Source of the DNA: Voacanga thouarsii | Lineage: Eukaryota > Streptophyta > Magnoliopsida > Gentianales > Apocynaceae | Direction: 5' to 3' | Length of the DNA: 64,000 bases | Assembly: GCA_026120185.1 (NCBI GenBank) | Contig: JANUWF010001184.1 | Span: 744,001-808,000 of the forward strand | Shown: one piece after another, positions 34,377 to 45,202 of the stretch | How positions within the stretch are numbered: the stretch's first letter is position 1 | How the letters are laid out: each line of letters starts with the position of its first letter | Made by a program: the position numbers and the translations under genes | Notes under the pieces: generated by a model | Told to the model about the DNA's origin: nothing | Databases searched by the model: none | The model's input: only the letters and a program-made list of their open reading frames with translations

Positions 34377-34961
34377 CTGATCAAAATGCCCAACGTGTGG
34401 TAATTTGGTCCTGGCAAGGTGCACAAAGTATGGTGCCTTATCCTCATGGAGCCTAACGTGTGGTGACATGACTGTTTATACGAGTGAATGATTTGTTTTG
34501 TATAAAGTGTGATTATGAGAAAAACCCATTGCTTGCGAAAAGAAAGTATTTATGACTTGCCAAATATTCCTGCAAATATTTTCCACTATGCATACGCGAA
34601 TTGTTTAAAACACCATGTGTACACACAGGACTTACTGAGATTTCATCTCACACTATTTTATATCATGTTTTCAGGAGATAGATTGTGCTAAGCCAGCGGG
34701 GCATGTGATAGTTAAAGCTTTTGTTATTCTTTTCCCATTTTGTTCTAGGAGCTAGTTGTTGTTTAAGCATCTGAACGATATTTGCTTTATTTCGTATTGC
34801 TCCAATTTGAGCCGGATGTAATAAGAGTTTTTCTCTATTTATCTAAGCTAATTCTCTTTGGGGTTGCCTTTGTATTTTATACCTCGTTTCAAAGACCCCT
34901 TGTCCTACGGGACGGGGCGACATCCTCGCCTTTTGAGCGTACGTAGTAGTGGGGTGTTACA

Positions 34962-35033
34962 CACACTCACGAAAATGCAAGTTTCCTTACTCTCAAATTT
35001 TCATCGGGTTTTAAGCAAAAAAACCACAACACA
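34962..35033 (+). mobile_element. Gypsy-B 3' LTR, second part, truncated
   Basis: It resumes after the CACAC duplication and matches 1255-1330 (CTTACTCTCAAATT, TTTTAAGCAAAAAAA). It stops at 35033, where a reversed LTR-A begins; the remaining two thirds of this LTR are not seen in the window. Confidence 0.8.
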
Positions 35034-35582
35034 TATAATATCCCACTACTTATGCCTCTATTAGGGTTGGGGATGTTGCCCCGTCCACAGGATAAGGGGT
35101 CTTTATAACTAGGACTCACAAAATAAATAAAAGAAACAACTCAAAATTAAACTTATTACAACCCAAGCAATACATGAATAAGTTCCAAAAATAAATAAAT
35201 AACTGCTAAAGAGTCTCAAATGAAATATATAGGAAAAGAAATAAATCTTCAAAATATAGGCAATCTCTAATCAATAACCTTCACAGCAGGACCGACTTGA
35301 AAACATGGTATAAAATATGGTGAGACACAAATCTCAGTAAGCCCGTGTGTGCTTTGAGTGTTTTAGGTAAAATAGTTATTGTATGCAAGTTGAGAAATTT
35401 TTATAAAAGAAAGTGCTGGCAAGTCTCAAATAAATTTCACAAATGAAGAGTGGTGTTTTCCTTTCAAATCATACATGTATATAATAAATAGAACCACTTA
35501 ATAGAGGTAGTCATAGCACCACACTTTGTGCACCACGACAAAATAACGTTCAGGATGCCACACTTTCTGCATACTGACACAA

Positions 35583-36091
35583 GGTAGGTGTACAACCTAC
35601 TGAGTGAGATACTCCTCCATCTTTACACCCAAACTTACCAATTGTCCATTCTGAAAATACACAGTCCATTTGACTAAACTTGCTAGCTTGGACTAGTACG
35701 ACCTACAGGAGTGGCATCCTATCCAGGAAGGACTCACCCCTCAGAGGTGACCACCTATGGAGAGACTTACGCTAACCTTTCAAAGACTAGTCCTAGTAGT
35801 CTACCCTTATTGAGTACTCAACGTTGTGTTCATCCCACTTGGGAAAAGAAAGATCATACATTGATTCTCTTCGAAATAGTAATTATAGGTTCTAAAACTC
35901 TTGTCAAAGTTGGTTTTTAGGAAAAGTTTAATATTGTGTATAAAACTGCTTGTATAATTTCAAATGATTTGCTTGACTGAAAAGAAAAGAAAAATTGTCC
36001 ATAATTACATTTACAGTAAAATACTCGTATACATCAAGTTTGACTTGCCAAGGTAACTTTGGTCTTCAAACAACTTTATGCAGAAATTTAC
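35583..36091 (-). promoter_or_regulatory. Donor-palindrome-hairpin cassette, reversed LTR-A
   Basis: Minus-strand TTAG|GTAAAT (GT at 36091-36090), palindrome 35810-35821, hairpin 1 largely decayed at 35738-35765, hairpin 2 with five pairs (GTAGG with CCTAC) around TTGTACA. Confidence 0.55.
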
Positions 36092-36279
36092 CTAATCTTT
36101 TGCTCTTCTTGGGAAAAAAAAGTCTTCCAAGGTAATTCAGGTCAACATCACCCCGCTTAGGGTAAATACAAGGTATAAACCCAACATCTAGACAATACTT
36201 GCATTAAATAAATAACTCTTCTGTCAACTAGACACAACAACATCTAACTATGACAGTAATGCCTTAAGCTTTAATACTA

Positions 36280-36845
36280 GTTAGTAAAGTATTATATATA
36301 ATAAAATTAATTTGATAAGTTAAAATAAATAGTTGTTATAAATAATAAATAAGTAATAAATTATAATTTTAACTATTCATTAACAAATACTAAATAATGA
36401 GTGTATTGGTAATAAATAAAATTAGTAATAAATAATGGGTAATAATAAATCCTAAATAATATTGGCAATAAATAATATTTAAATAGTATTATTATAAATA
36501 ATAATAAATTATACCTAATTTTAAATAATAAATAATAAATAACAAATAAAATTAATAATAAATAAATTATTATAATATAAATAATATTTATTCGTGTAAA
36601 TAAAAGTTTTAGTGAAGCTAACTAATAATAATATGATTTTAAAAGTTATTTGATATTAATTAATTCCAATATATTATTATGTATATTAAAAATATTTTAT
36701 TTATTTAACTAATAAAATAATAATATTTTAAATAATCTTCTATTCTGAAACTACATAATGTTTTTCAAATTTAGTAAATAAAACAACAACAACAACAACA
36801 ACAACAATAACAATAATAATAGCAAGAATAATTCTAAAAATAATA
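36280..36845. repeat. AT-rich low-complexity tract and (AAC)n
   Basis: AATAATAAAT-like runs followed by an AAC repeat at about 36781-36810. It is the expanded counterpart of the AT-rich zone in other LTR-A copies (25430-25670, 45770-46010, 60060-60310). Confidence 0.8.
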
Positions 36846-38497
36846 AAAGTAGTTTTTACAATAATTTTATTACTAGAGAAAATCCATGTACATATTCATA
36901 CACATGAGGATTCAATAAATAACATGTCAATCTATCTAAAAAAAAAAGACTTGAATTAACATATACCATAACAAAGATGATATTCTACTAGGCATAATAT
37001 TATCTATGGATTTATTGAAAAATAATATCATGAAGGCCTAATAAAAAATGGTGGCATAATGTCTAATATGAATCAAAACATCCATAAAGCTCTTAATCAT
37101 AACGAATATATAGTGATTCTAAAGCATAATCCATAAGTCACCTCATTCATTCCAATTCTCATGTCTTAAATCCACTCCCTCTACCTATATACATATCTTC
37201 AACCCCACTTTATTCAATCAACCTATCATCATCCAAGACTCTTGATTTTGAGAATTTAAAGAGGAGATCAAGAAAGAAATACTTGATTTGATGAACGTTT
37301 GATGAAGGTTTTTCCTTGCTTAGTGGAGGTCCTTGAGTGCTTGATGGCTTTAATAATCCGAAAATTGTCCATGGTTGTTCATCACCATTTCGGCCAAGAG
37401 AGAGGGATAGAGTGAGAGAGGAATGAATGAGAGTAAGAAGAGAAGAATATATAGAATTTGAAGAAAACAAGAAAATAAGAAATTATTTTTATTTTACATT
37501 TTTAGTGTTCTTTACATCTTCAACAAAAAGGGTGGTTTGATTCGTTTGAAGGTTCAACTTTGTGTATTTTGGTGTTATAAAGTGCACTAAGAAAGAATAT
37601 AGGTTGAATACTAATGCTTTAGAGAGTTTGGAAGTGATTGGAGATGTTTAAAAGTGATTTAGGCTTGAAGATGTGTAGTGTGTGTTCAGGAATTTCGTGT
37701 GTGCTGTGTGAGTGATGGCCGAATGGCCTAGCTTAGGGGGAGCTTTCGGTTATCCAAGAATGAGAGAGAGAGAGAGTTTCAACTTTTTTAAAATTCAAAT
37801 TGAGAGAAAAGTGGAGATATTTGAGGTATAGGATTGGGTAATGGTGTTTACTCTTGGAAGATTTCTTGTCCTTCAATGGTGTATGGCTGAACTAACTATG
37901 TTTTAACCAAGGAATGGAGAGTTATTTTAGTCTTGGGTTGGCCGAAATTGGCTATGGAATAGCAGTGAATTTTCTAGTTTTATCAACTAGCTAGATGACT
38001 GTTTAATGCAACAAAAATCTAGAATTTAATTTGAAGTTTCAATAAGTATGGATAGAGTGAAGATAGGAGTGTTTTGATGTATGTTAATGGAGTCTTATTG
38101 ATCAAGGTAGGTGGTGAAGCCAAGAGGTTCTGTCCATGGCTATATGAGGGCTGAAACTTGATGAAGTTTGTTGAAGAAATTTGGCCCTAGCATTAAATAG
38201 GTAAAGCTGGAAAAAATTTTGGTATTGAAGCTAAAGAACTCTTGGAATTTGAAATGGTTTTGGTGCAGAATTTTTGGCCTTCTTTGGAATGATTTTGCAG
38301 CTGGAATTTAAGGTAAGTTAGAGAACAAAAAGGGTATGAATCCCTTAGAGATTTTTGTAGGGCACAAGTGTGGAATTAGGACATTCCTTTCATGTCTCTC
38401 CTAGGACAACATCCCTACTCCTCCCTAAGGCATGCAAGGTCGAAAATAGCCTACCTATCAAAAATAAAATTTAATCATGTTAACACTTAAATGATGG

Positions 38498-38551
38498 AAT
38501 TTGAACTCAAGACCTCAAGGATTTATTCCAAATCTCTAACCACTAAACTAC
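38498..38551 (-). promoter_or_regulatory. tRNA-like A-box/B-box pair in reversed LTR-A
   Basis: On the minus strand, TAGTTTAGTGG at 38551-38541 and AGTTCAAATTCC at 38509-38498; one change from the other LTR-A copies in the A box. Confidence 0.45.
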
Positions 38552-38802
38552 AACAACACTTGTTCTTATTTTCTCTCCCAAATATTTTTCCTATTTAACC
38601 CTCAAGCTATCTCCCTATTTCCTTCTCAAGCAAAATTACCATTTTGCTCTTCCTACTCAATAAGCACAATTAAGCCTTCTAGTCTACAAATCACAAATCC
38701 AAAGCACATAAAATCATACAATTTTTTTTTTTATGCATGCAAGAAAATAAGATATCCATCCCGACCCCTTACTCTAGGGTTGGTTTTAGTTGGGGTTTCA
38801 TA

Positions 38803-39853
38803 GGGTAAGCTCCTGTATAAAACTTATTTTCTATAAAAAGGTTGCTATGGCTAGCCAAACGCAAAGTGTGTGAACACTCATTTTGTAAAGGCAATTAATG
38901 ACTATTTCCTTTCTTGTTTCAGTCAAACAAATTATTTGAAAAAAAACAAGCAGTTTTGCTCAAACACCAAACTATTTCTAAAACCAAATTTGACACGGAC
39001 TTTAGAAACCCTTAATTGCTATTTCTAAATAAGGCAATATTTTATCAGTTTTCTCCCAAGTGGGACAATCAACGTTGAGTACTCAATAAGGGTAGGCTAG
39101 TAGTACTAGTTTTGAATAGCAAGAGCGAGTCTTCTGGCAGGAGGCTACCTCCAGAAGATGAACTCAACTTGGAGAAGCAACAGTACTACTTAGTTATGCC
39201 AGTCTGAGCTAGCAAATTTCAGTCATATGGATTGTGTGTTTCTGGAGTGGACAACCGGTATGTTTGGGTGTAGAGAAGGAGTATCCTACCCGGTAGACCG
39301 TACTGCTACCTTTTGTTAGTCTACACAAAGTGTGGCATTCTGACCGTTGTATGATAATGGGGCCAAACATGTGGTAACTCATGGTTACCCTTTCGTGTGG
39401 TTGATTTTATTGTGCACATGTATGGTTGGAAAAAAGGAAAATGCCACTCATTATTTTTAATATTGTCTAATGCTTACTAGTACATTTTCTTATGAAGATT
39501 TTACAACTTGCATACATGAACTGTTTTACCTGAAACACTCAAAGCACACACGGACTTACTGATATTTTTAGCTCATCACATTTTATGCCATATTTCAGGT
39601 TGATCCTATTGTGGGGATAGTAGCTAGAATGTTGCTTACTTGAAGACTCTTATTGTTCATTTTTTATGTTGCTTTGAGAGATGATAGTGAACAATTTATT
39701 TTTGGATTTGTTCTTGAATTTTTGGGTTATAATATGTTTTAATTTTAAAGTATTGTTTTATTTCCGTTTGTGTGTCCTAGTTATAAAAACCCCTTGTCTG
39801 TTAGACTGGGTGACATCCCCGGCCCTGTTGGGCCTAGGTAGTGGGGTGTTATA
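38803..39853 (+). mobile_element. Gypsy-A 5' LTR, last 1.05 kb only
   Basis: It matches the end of LTR-A (46305-47362) and ends GTGTTATA before a primer site, so it is the 5' LTR of Gypsy-A. About 3 kb of its 5' part are missing. Similarity starts at GGTAAGCTCCTG (38804), exactly at the donor-like site. Palindrome 39075-39086, hairpin 1 39130-39158, hairpin 2 39292-39310 (five pairs). Confidence 0.88.
38804..39310 (+). promoter_or_regulatory. Donor-palindrome-hairpin cassette, Gypsy-A 5' LTR
   Basis: GG|GTAAGC at the truncated LTR edge (GT at 38805), palindrome 39075-39086, hairpin 1 with eight outer pairs, hairpin 2 with five pairs. This is the only LTR-A cassette in a 5' LTR with its primer site and ORF still attached. 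Confidence 0.6.
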
Positions 39854-39855
39854 AG

Positions 39856-39868
39856 TGGTATCAGAGCT
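39856..39868 (+). other. Gypsy-A primer binding site (initiator tRNA-Met)
   Basis: TGGTATCAGAGCT, two bases after the LTR end. Confidence 0.93.
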
Positions 39869-39939
39869 TAGGTTATAGGCAATTATTGATAGTAAATGTT
39901 CTATCTTATTAAGATCAGATCTTTTATCTAACCTATCTT

Positions 39940-39953
39940 GTTTATGCTGTAGG
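39940..39953 (+). promoter_or_regulatory. Splice-acceptor-like site before the Gypsy-A ATG
   Basis: TTGTTTATGCTGTAG then GATGG: AG at 39951-39952 and ATG at 39954, the same one-base offset as in Gypsy-B. Confidence 0.45.
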
Positions 39954-40430
39954 ATGGTTAGAATACATAGAATCGTGAGGAAAGGGCAGTAATGGCATCC
40001 TCCTATCCCTATCTACCCAGAAGACCTACCAGTGCCTCAACCTATACCTTAGCCTACACCGCAACCAATTATTCCCTTGGAAGATAGCATTAACGAAGAG
40101 GCCCCGATCAATAAGCCACCCCCAATACCTGTAATAGACTTGGTTTTTGACAGTGAAGATGAGGAGATTGATATGGAATATGTTCCCCACCCTCCTAGTC
40201 CCGTAGTTGACTTTTCAGCTGTTAGTGATGATCCAAGGAAGATAGATTACGAATCTCCACCTAGACCTTTCTTCATACCTCCACCTAATCAGGTTGAGAC
40301 TGGAGAGAGTTCTAGGCAACCCGGGAAGGAGCCAATGGAGGGGTTTGCAAGTGGGGCTGGGATAGACTTCATTAAGAATTCTGGGGGATGGTTCTATGAG
40401 GCCGACTTTGAAGATTCTGATGAGGACTAG
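39954..40430 (+). pseudogene. Gypsy-A leader ORF, acidic and proline-rich
   Basis: From ATG 39954 (MVRIHRIVRKGQ) the frame runs to TAG at 40428-40430, about 158 codons, broken by TAA near 39990 and TAG near 40050, both likely former Gln codons. The open part from 40077 is 117 residues: PPPIPVIDLVFDSEDEEIDM, then further Pro and Asp/Glu-rich stretches and a C-terminal EADFEDSDED. No zinc knuckle, protease or capsid motif is present. It lies 260 bp ahead of the true gag start and in the place of the Gypsy-B acidic ORF. Function unknown. Confidence 0.6.
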
Positions 40431-40693
40431 AGGGGCTAAGAGTCGTTAGGATCAGGATGTTTATTTATTTCTTTCCATAAACTCCTATGTTAAGGATTTC
40501 ATTCCTGTTTACTGCTTTAATTCCAAATTTATACAAATAAGAGTACTTGGAGTACTCTAAGGTTTGAAAAAAAATTTATGCAATTCTTTATACAAAAAAA
40601 CTTGCATATGATTTTCTTTTACCTAAACCTGACTGTAAATGCATGCTTAAAATATTTTAAACTTGAATGCATAAACTCATTATCTGGGCATGG
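40431..40693 (+). other. Spacer between leader ORF and gag
   Basis: AT-rich, no open frame or clear signal seen. Confidence 0.5.
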
Positions 40694-41659
40694 ATGAGAA
40701 TGGCACCCAAGCGCCATGTAGCCATATCAGGCAAAAGAGTTCCGGAGGCAGAACCTGTGACACCGGAGGTTGAGACGACTTAAATGCAATCACCTAACCG
40801 GGGAAATGAGAGTGGGCCAGATTTTGAAATGGGGTCTGAAGCACCTGTTGAAGTGATGATAGGGCAAGTGTTCAGCAAGATGGCGGAGATTCTATAGACT
40901 TTGATGAGCGAAGGAATCCCAAAGGAGAGGATGAAGCTTTGGAGCGGTTTCTGTAATTTCAACCACCCGTCTTCTTGGGAAAAGCTGAGCAATGGATAGA
41001 GCAGATAGAAGACATATTCGCTACACTTCAGTACACTGAGAAGCGAATGGTGAAGTTTGATGCATTTTGTTTGATGGGGCCCAACTCGGGCATGGTGGCA
41101 GCGGGTTTAGGACGACTGGGAGATGATTGATCAAGACTAGACATGGGCCAATTTTGTGGAAGTATTCAGAGCTGAGTATATCCCTTAGTGGATAGTGGAG
41201 AAGTGGGAAGATGAGTTCAAGAATCTAAAGTAGGGAGGTATGACGGTAGCTCAGTACACAGCACGATTTACCCAACTATTAAAGTACTGCAACAGACTAG
41301 TGGACACTGAACATAACAGGACAAGACAATTTGTCAAGGGGCTCAGCCAGGAGTTGAGAAGGGCGTTGGCACCTTCTCCACCAAGGACCTACTCTGGGGC
41401 CGTAGACACAGTCACCCGGACAGAAAATGAGGACTGTAGCAGAATGGCACCGAGACCTTTCCAGCCGCCAAGGTAACAGCAAGGACCTTTTCAGAGGCAG
41501 CAACCTTACAAGTGCCCCGCCAACCAGCAGTGGCAGAATCGGGGAAAGAAAGCTCGGACAACACTAGCTGGTCCTATGCAGAATCTTCCGTTATGCCAGT
41601 AATATGGGAAAAGGGGCCACACAGAGAGAAATTGTTGGTCCAAGGGAGCTGAGCGGGAA
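40694..41659 (+). pseudogene. gag: Gypsy-A gag, broken
   Basis: Start chosen at ATG 40694 (MRMAPKRHVAISGKRVPEAE). The retrotransposon gag domain is seen in pieces: PPVFLGKAEQWIEQIEDIF near 40965, FVEVFRAEYIP near 41155, and an open stretch 41240-41476 (MTVAQYTARFTQLLKYC, GLSQELRRALAP). The zinc knuckle at about 41590-41640 has lost a cysteine (QYGKRGHTERNCW). Frameshifts and stops are frequent. At 41659 the reading passes abruptly into the end of RNase H, so the C-terminal gag, protease and RT are deleted. Confidence 0.88.
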
Positions 41660-43256
41660 AGTCAACATTGTTGCTGATTCCCTGAGCTGAATAATCAGAA
41701 TGACCAGGCTAAGAGTGCCGGAGGTTCAAGTGGTTCAGGATATGTTGGATAGAAGAGCAGAAGTGCAAGGGGAGAAAATTGTTGTTAGCAACCTGAAGTT
41801 GATACCAGACCTAAGGCGGGAAATTATCGAAGCTCAGCAAAGTAATGCAGAATTTCAGCTTTTGAAGGACAAGGAGCTCAAACGGCAAGGCAGTGATTTC
41901 TAGCAGGACGAAGTGGGAGTTTTGTATTTTAGAGATTGGTTGTGTGTACACGAAGAGCACCAATTGAAGGACGGAATTTTGGAAGAGGCGCATAAGAGCA
42001 AGTACGCCATTCATCTAGGGGAAGTCAAAATGTACCAAGATATAAAAAAGACCTATTGGTGGCCCGATATGAAGTGGAACGTGGTTAAGTATGTCTCGAC
42101 ATGTCTTACCTATCAGAAGGTCAAAGCGGAGCCCAAAAAGTCAGCAGGACTATTGCAGCCGTTACCAGTACCTGAATGGAAGTAGGAGGAAGTGACCATA
42201 GACTTTGTTACCAGACTTCCTATGTTAAGGACCCAAAAGGACGCCATATGGGTGGTGGTGGATCGGCTAACCAAATCAGCACATTTCATTCTAGTGAATG
42301 TAAGAGATTCCATGGAGAATTTGGCTCAGACCTATGTGTGAGAAATAGTCCATCTGCATGGCGTGCCTTCCAGTATTGTGTCCGACCGAGACCCGAGATT
42401 TACATCCTGATTTTGGGGCAAGTTTCAAGAATTAATGGGGCCGAGTCTGAAGTTCAGTACGACGGTGCATCTGCAAATCGATGGGTAGTCAGAAAGCGTT
42501 ATACAGATACTAGAGGATATGCTGAGAGTGTGTGTTCTGTATTTCGGGAATAAATGGATAGAATATGTGCCGTATGTGGAGTTGTCGTACAATAACAGTT
42601 ATCAAGCTTCGATTGGAATGGCTCCATATAAGACACTATATGAGCGTAAGTGTCAAGTACCGTTATACTGGAGTTGGTCAGAAGATGGACATATAAGCAA
42701 AACCGGAGAGGTTTGTGTTCAGGAAATGTTGTACAAGGTTAAGTTAATCAGGGAAAGGTTGAAAGCAGCCTAGAGCCGACAAAAGAGCTATGCAGACAAT
42801 AGGCGAAGAGAGTTAGAATTCCAAGTGGGGGACAAGGTATTCCTAAGATTAACTCTAAATAGAGGAATTTTGAAGTATCTAAGAGGTGGGAAGCTAAATC
42901 TGAGGTATTTAGGACCGTTCTTGATAAAGAAAAGAATTGGGCCACCGATTGGATTTGCCAAATGGAATGACAGGAATTCACGACGTGTTTCATGTATCGC
43001 AACTGAAAAAGTATAATGCCGATCCCGATCATGTATTGAATGATGAGCCGTTGGTGTTGCAACCCGATCTGAGCTACGTGGAGAAACCCATGAGAATATT
43101 GGACCGAAGTATCAAGACTCTTCGGAACAAGCAAACTCTGATGGTAAATGTGCAGTGGGAGCATAATGGCCCGTAAGATGCCACATGGGAAATAGAAGAA
43201 TGGGTAAAGCGGAAGTATCCCGATTTGAGATAGAGGTACGCTTGAGTTTCGGGACG
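41660..43256 (+). pseudogene. pol: Gypsy-A RNase H tail, integrase and chromodomain, broken
   Basis: It begins NIVADSL, the end of RNase H, then the connection ([19 protein letters not shown]), the integrase zinc domain with H..H and CLTYQK in place of CLTCQK (about 41980-42120), and the core (DFVTRLPM, VVVDRLTKSAHFI, VELSYNNSYQASIGMAPY). The C-terminal region (GDKVFLRLTLNRGILKYLRG) and HDVFHVSQLKKYN follow. The chromodomain is at 43075-43235 (YVEKPMRILDRSIKTL, DATWEIEEWVKRKYPDL). Compared with Gypsy-C, roughly 2 kb between zinc knuckle and RNase H end are missing. Several stops and shifts remain. Confidence 0.92.
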
Positions 43257-43266
43257 AAATTCTCCT

Positions 43267-43279
43267 AAGGAGGGGAGGA
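43267..43279 (+). other. Gypsy-A polypurine tract
   Basis: AAGGAGGGGAGGA before TGTGAAACCCC. Confidence 0.9.
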
Positions 43280-43532
43280 TGTGAAACCCCAACTAAAACT
43301 AACCCTGGGTTAAGGGGGGTCGGGATGCATATCATATTTTCTTACATGCATAAATACATTTTTGAATAATTTTATGTGCTTTAGAATTGTGATTTATAGT
43401 CTAGAAGGCTTAATTGTGCTTATTGAGCAGGAAGGGTAAAGTGGTAATTTTACTTGAAGTGAAAATAGAGAGATAGCTTGAGGATTAAATAGGAAGAATA
43501 TTTGGGAGAGAAAATAAGAACAAGAGTTGTTG

Positions 43533-43587
43533 TGGTTTAGTGGTTAGAGCTTTGGAATTTATCCCTAAGGTCTTGAGTTCAAATACC
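43533..43587 (+). promoter_or_regulatory. tRNA-like A-box/B-box pair in Gypsy-A 3' LTR
   Basis: TGGTTTAGTGG and AGTTCAAATACC; same spacing as in the solo LTR at 22761. Confidence 0.48.
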
Positions 43588-45164
43588 ATCATTTAAGTAT
43601 TAGCATGATTAAATTTTATTTTGTTTAAGGTTGGACTTTCAGCCTTTGTATTCCATAAGTAGAACTAGGAGTGTTGTCCTAGGGAAGACATGAAAGAAAT
43701 GTCCTAATCCTATTTTTATGCCCTACAAGAATTCTTAAGGGATTCATGTCCTTCTACTCTCTAGCTTACCATAATCCTTTATCACTTAAGTTGTTCAATT
43801 TATCCCAAGGCCATTTTTATTCCCAGAAAATCCAGCAAGGTTCATTAACCTTGGAATCTTGAAAATGACTCTTAGAGGATAGAGTATTGGCAGGAAATAG
43901 GGAAGGAGTTAGGGTGGGTTCCCAAGGGAATTAATCCCCATGGTTGAACCTTCAAAGTCCACTACATAAGTGTTCATCTTCTTCATGGTAGCAATCTGGA
44001 AATTTTCCAGCTTTCGAAATCTTTAGCCATTTTTCTCATTCAAATACTGCAAGAAAAATAGCCAATTTGTTCTGCTTGAAGACTAAAACCTTTGGCCAAA
44101 AATTGGACTGCACAAAGTTGTGCAAACCAAGAAAAAAAAACCTGGACAGTTTCGCAGCTTAGTAGTCCAAAAACCAAGTTGTTTCTTCTGGCCTTCAAAC
44201 CAGTAATTCATCTCTGTCTTTCCTCTATAAAAAAAGGCTGGAAACTAGCCTTAAAGGACCCTCCAATACCCCTTCAAACCTTCTGCAAGTTGGCTAGAGC
44301 ATTGCAGAAAAAACTGCACAAAAATTCAAGCAAAACATCTCGAATGAACAACCAGAAATTCCAGCATTACTCCCACTTCAACCTTCTTCGAAAATCACTT
44401 CAACTTTTTGTGAAAATAACCTTAGTCAGCCATTAACTGAACTTCATCACCCTCCTCCATTGATCTGCATGAATGAAAACCAAAACCCCTCCTTAAATCA
44501 CTCCTTCAATCACTACAATCAAGCTTTCAATTAGAATTTAAAATTTCAGCAAATTGCTCCATGAAAACTTCCACGGATTGAGCTTCAACCAACCAGAAAT
44601 TCCCTCCACCATAACACTCAAAATTTTGGCCAACCTATAGCTCTTACAAACATCATTCATCTCAACAAAACTTCAAAAAAACCGGTCGGCCATAGCAGCT
44701 CCAAGAACCTTCATCAACCAAACCACTCTTACCATATCTTCTACCTTAATGCACTCTATGAATTACTCATTTTGAATTTCAAACAACTAGCTTTCTCTTT
44801 TTCCCCTAATCTGAAAATCCAATCACAAGAATTCCTCTAACCATTCGGCCAACATCCTTCAGCAAATTTCGTCCAGCCTGCTCCCAATCTCTCCATTTCT
44901 TCAAGAACACCAAGAACACACACCACTATTCTCCAAGCCTAAGGCCACTCTAAACACCTCCAATCCCTTCCAAAAACTCCATATCACGTCTACTCGCCCT
45001 CTAGAGACCATTTTTGTATTTTATAACATCAAACATTGAAAATAAAATTCTGCTATCAGATAAAAAAGTAGAATTTTTCTTGAAGATTCAAGAACTCTCT
45101 CAAGAAAACCAAGAACGATTTTGATCATTCTTCTTTTCTCTTCAATCTTTAAGATAATGTACTA

Positions 45165-45202
<38 letters not shown>

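Larger units (their letters stand above)
31672..34961 (+). mobile_element. Solo LTR-B2, complete (3290 bp)
   Basis: It starts TGTAATACCCC and ends GGGGTGTTACA, flanked by CACAC (31667-31671 and 34962-34966). The first 70 bp resemble LTR-B, but the middle is different. It carries A box TGGAATAGCGG 31931-31941, B box AGTTCAAATCT 31971-31981, donor consensus CAG|GTAAGT with GT at 33881, palindrome 34143-34154, hairpin 1 at 34198-34226 and hairpin 2 at 34358-34376. No gene lies inside. Confidence 0.92.
35034..38802 (-). mobile_element. Reversed LTR-A, probably the 3' LTR of Gypsy-D
   Basis: On the minus strand it runs from TATGAAACCCC-type start (38802) to GGGATATTATA (35034), both ends decayed by transitions. 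The order of signals is as in LTR-A: B box 38498-38509 and A box 38541-38551, CT tract near 37391, donor-like site at 36090-36091, palindrome 35810-35821, hairpin 1 remnant 35738-35765, hairpin 2 at 35583-35601. ACACA precedes 35034 but is not repeated at 38803. A 550-bp AT-rich zone (about 36280-36780) and an (AAC)n run at 36781-36810 lie inside. Confidence 0.85.

Noticed and set aside
36781..36825. Satellite or centromeric repeat
   Set aside because: The AAC run and AT-rich tract are simple sequence inside an LTR; no tandem monomer of satellite length was found.
42748..43335. 195-codon minus-strand open frame
   Set aside because: It is antisense to the well supported Gypsy-A integrase C-terminus and chromodomain and runs into the LTR.
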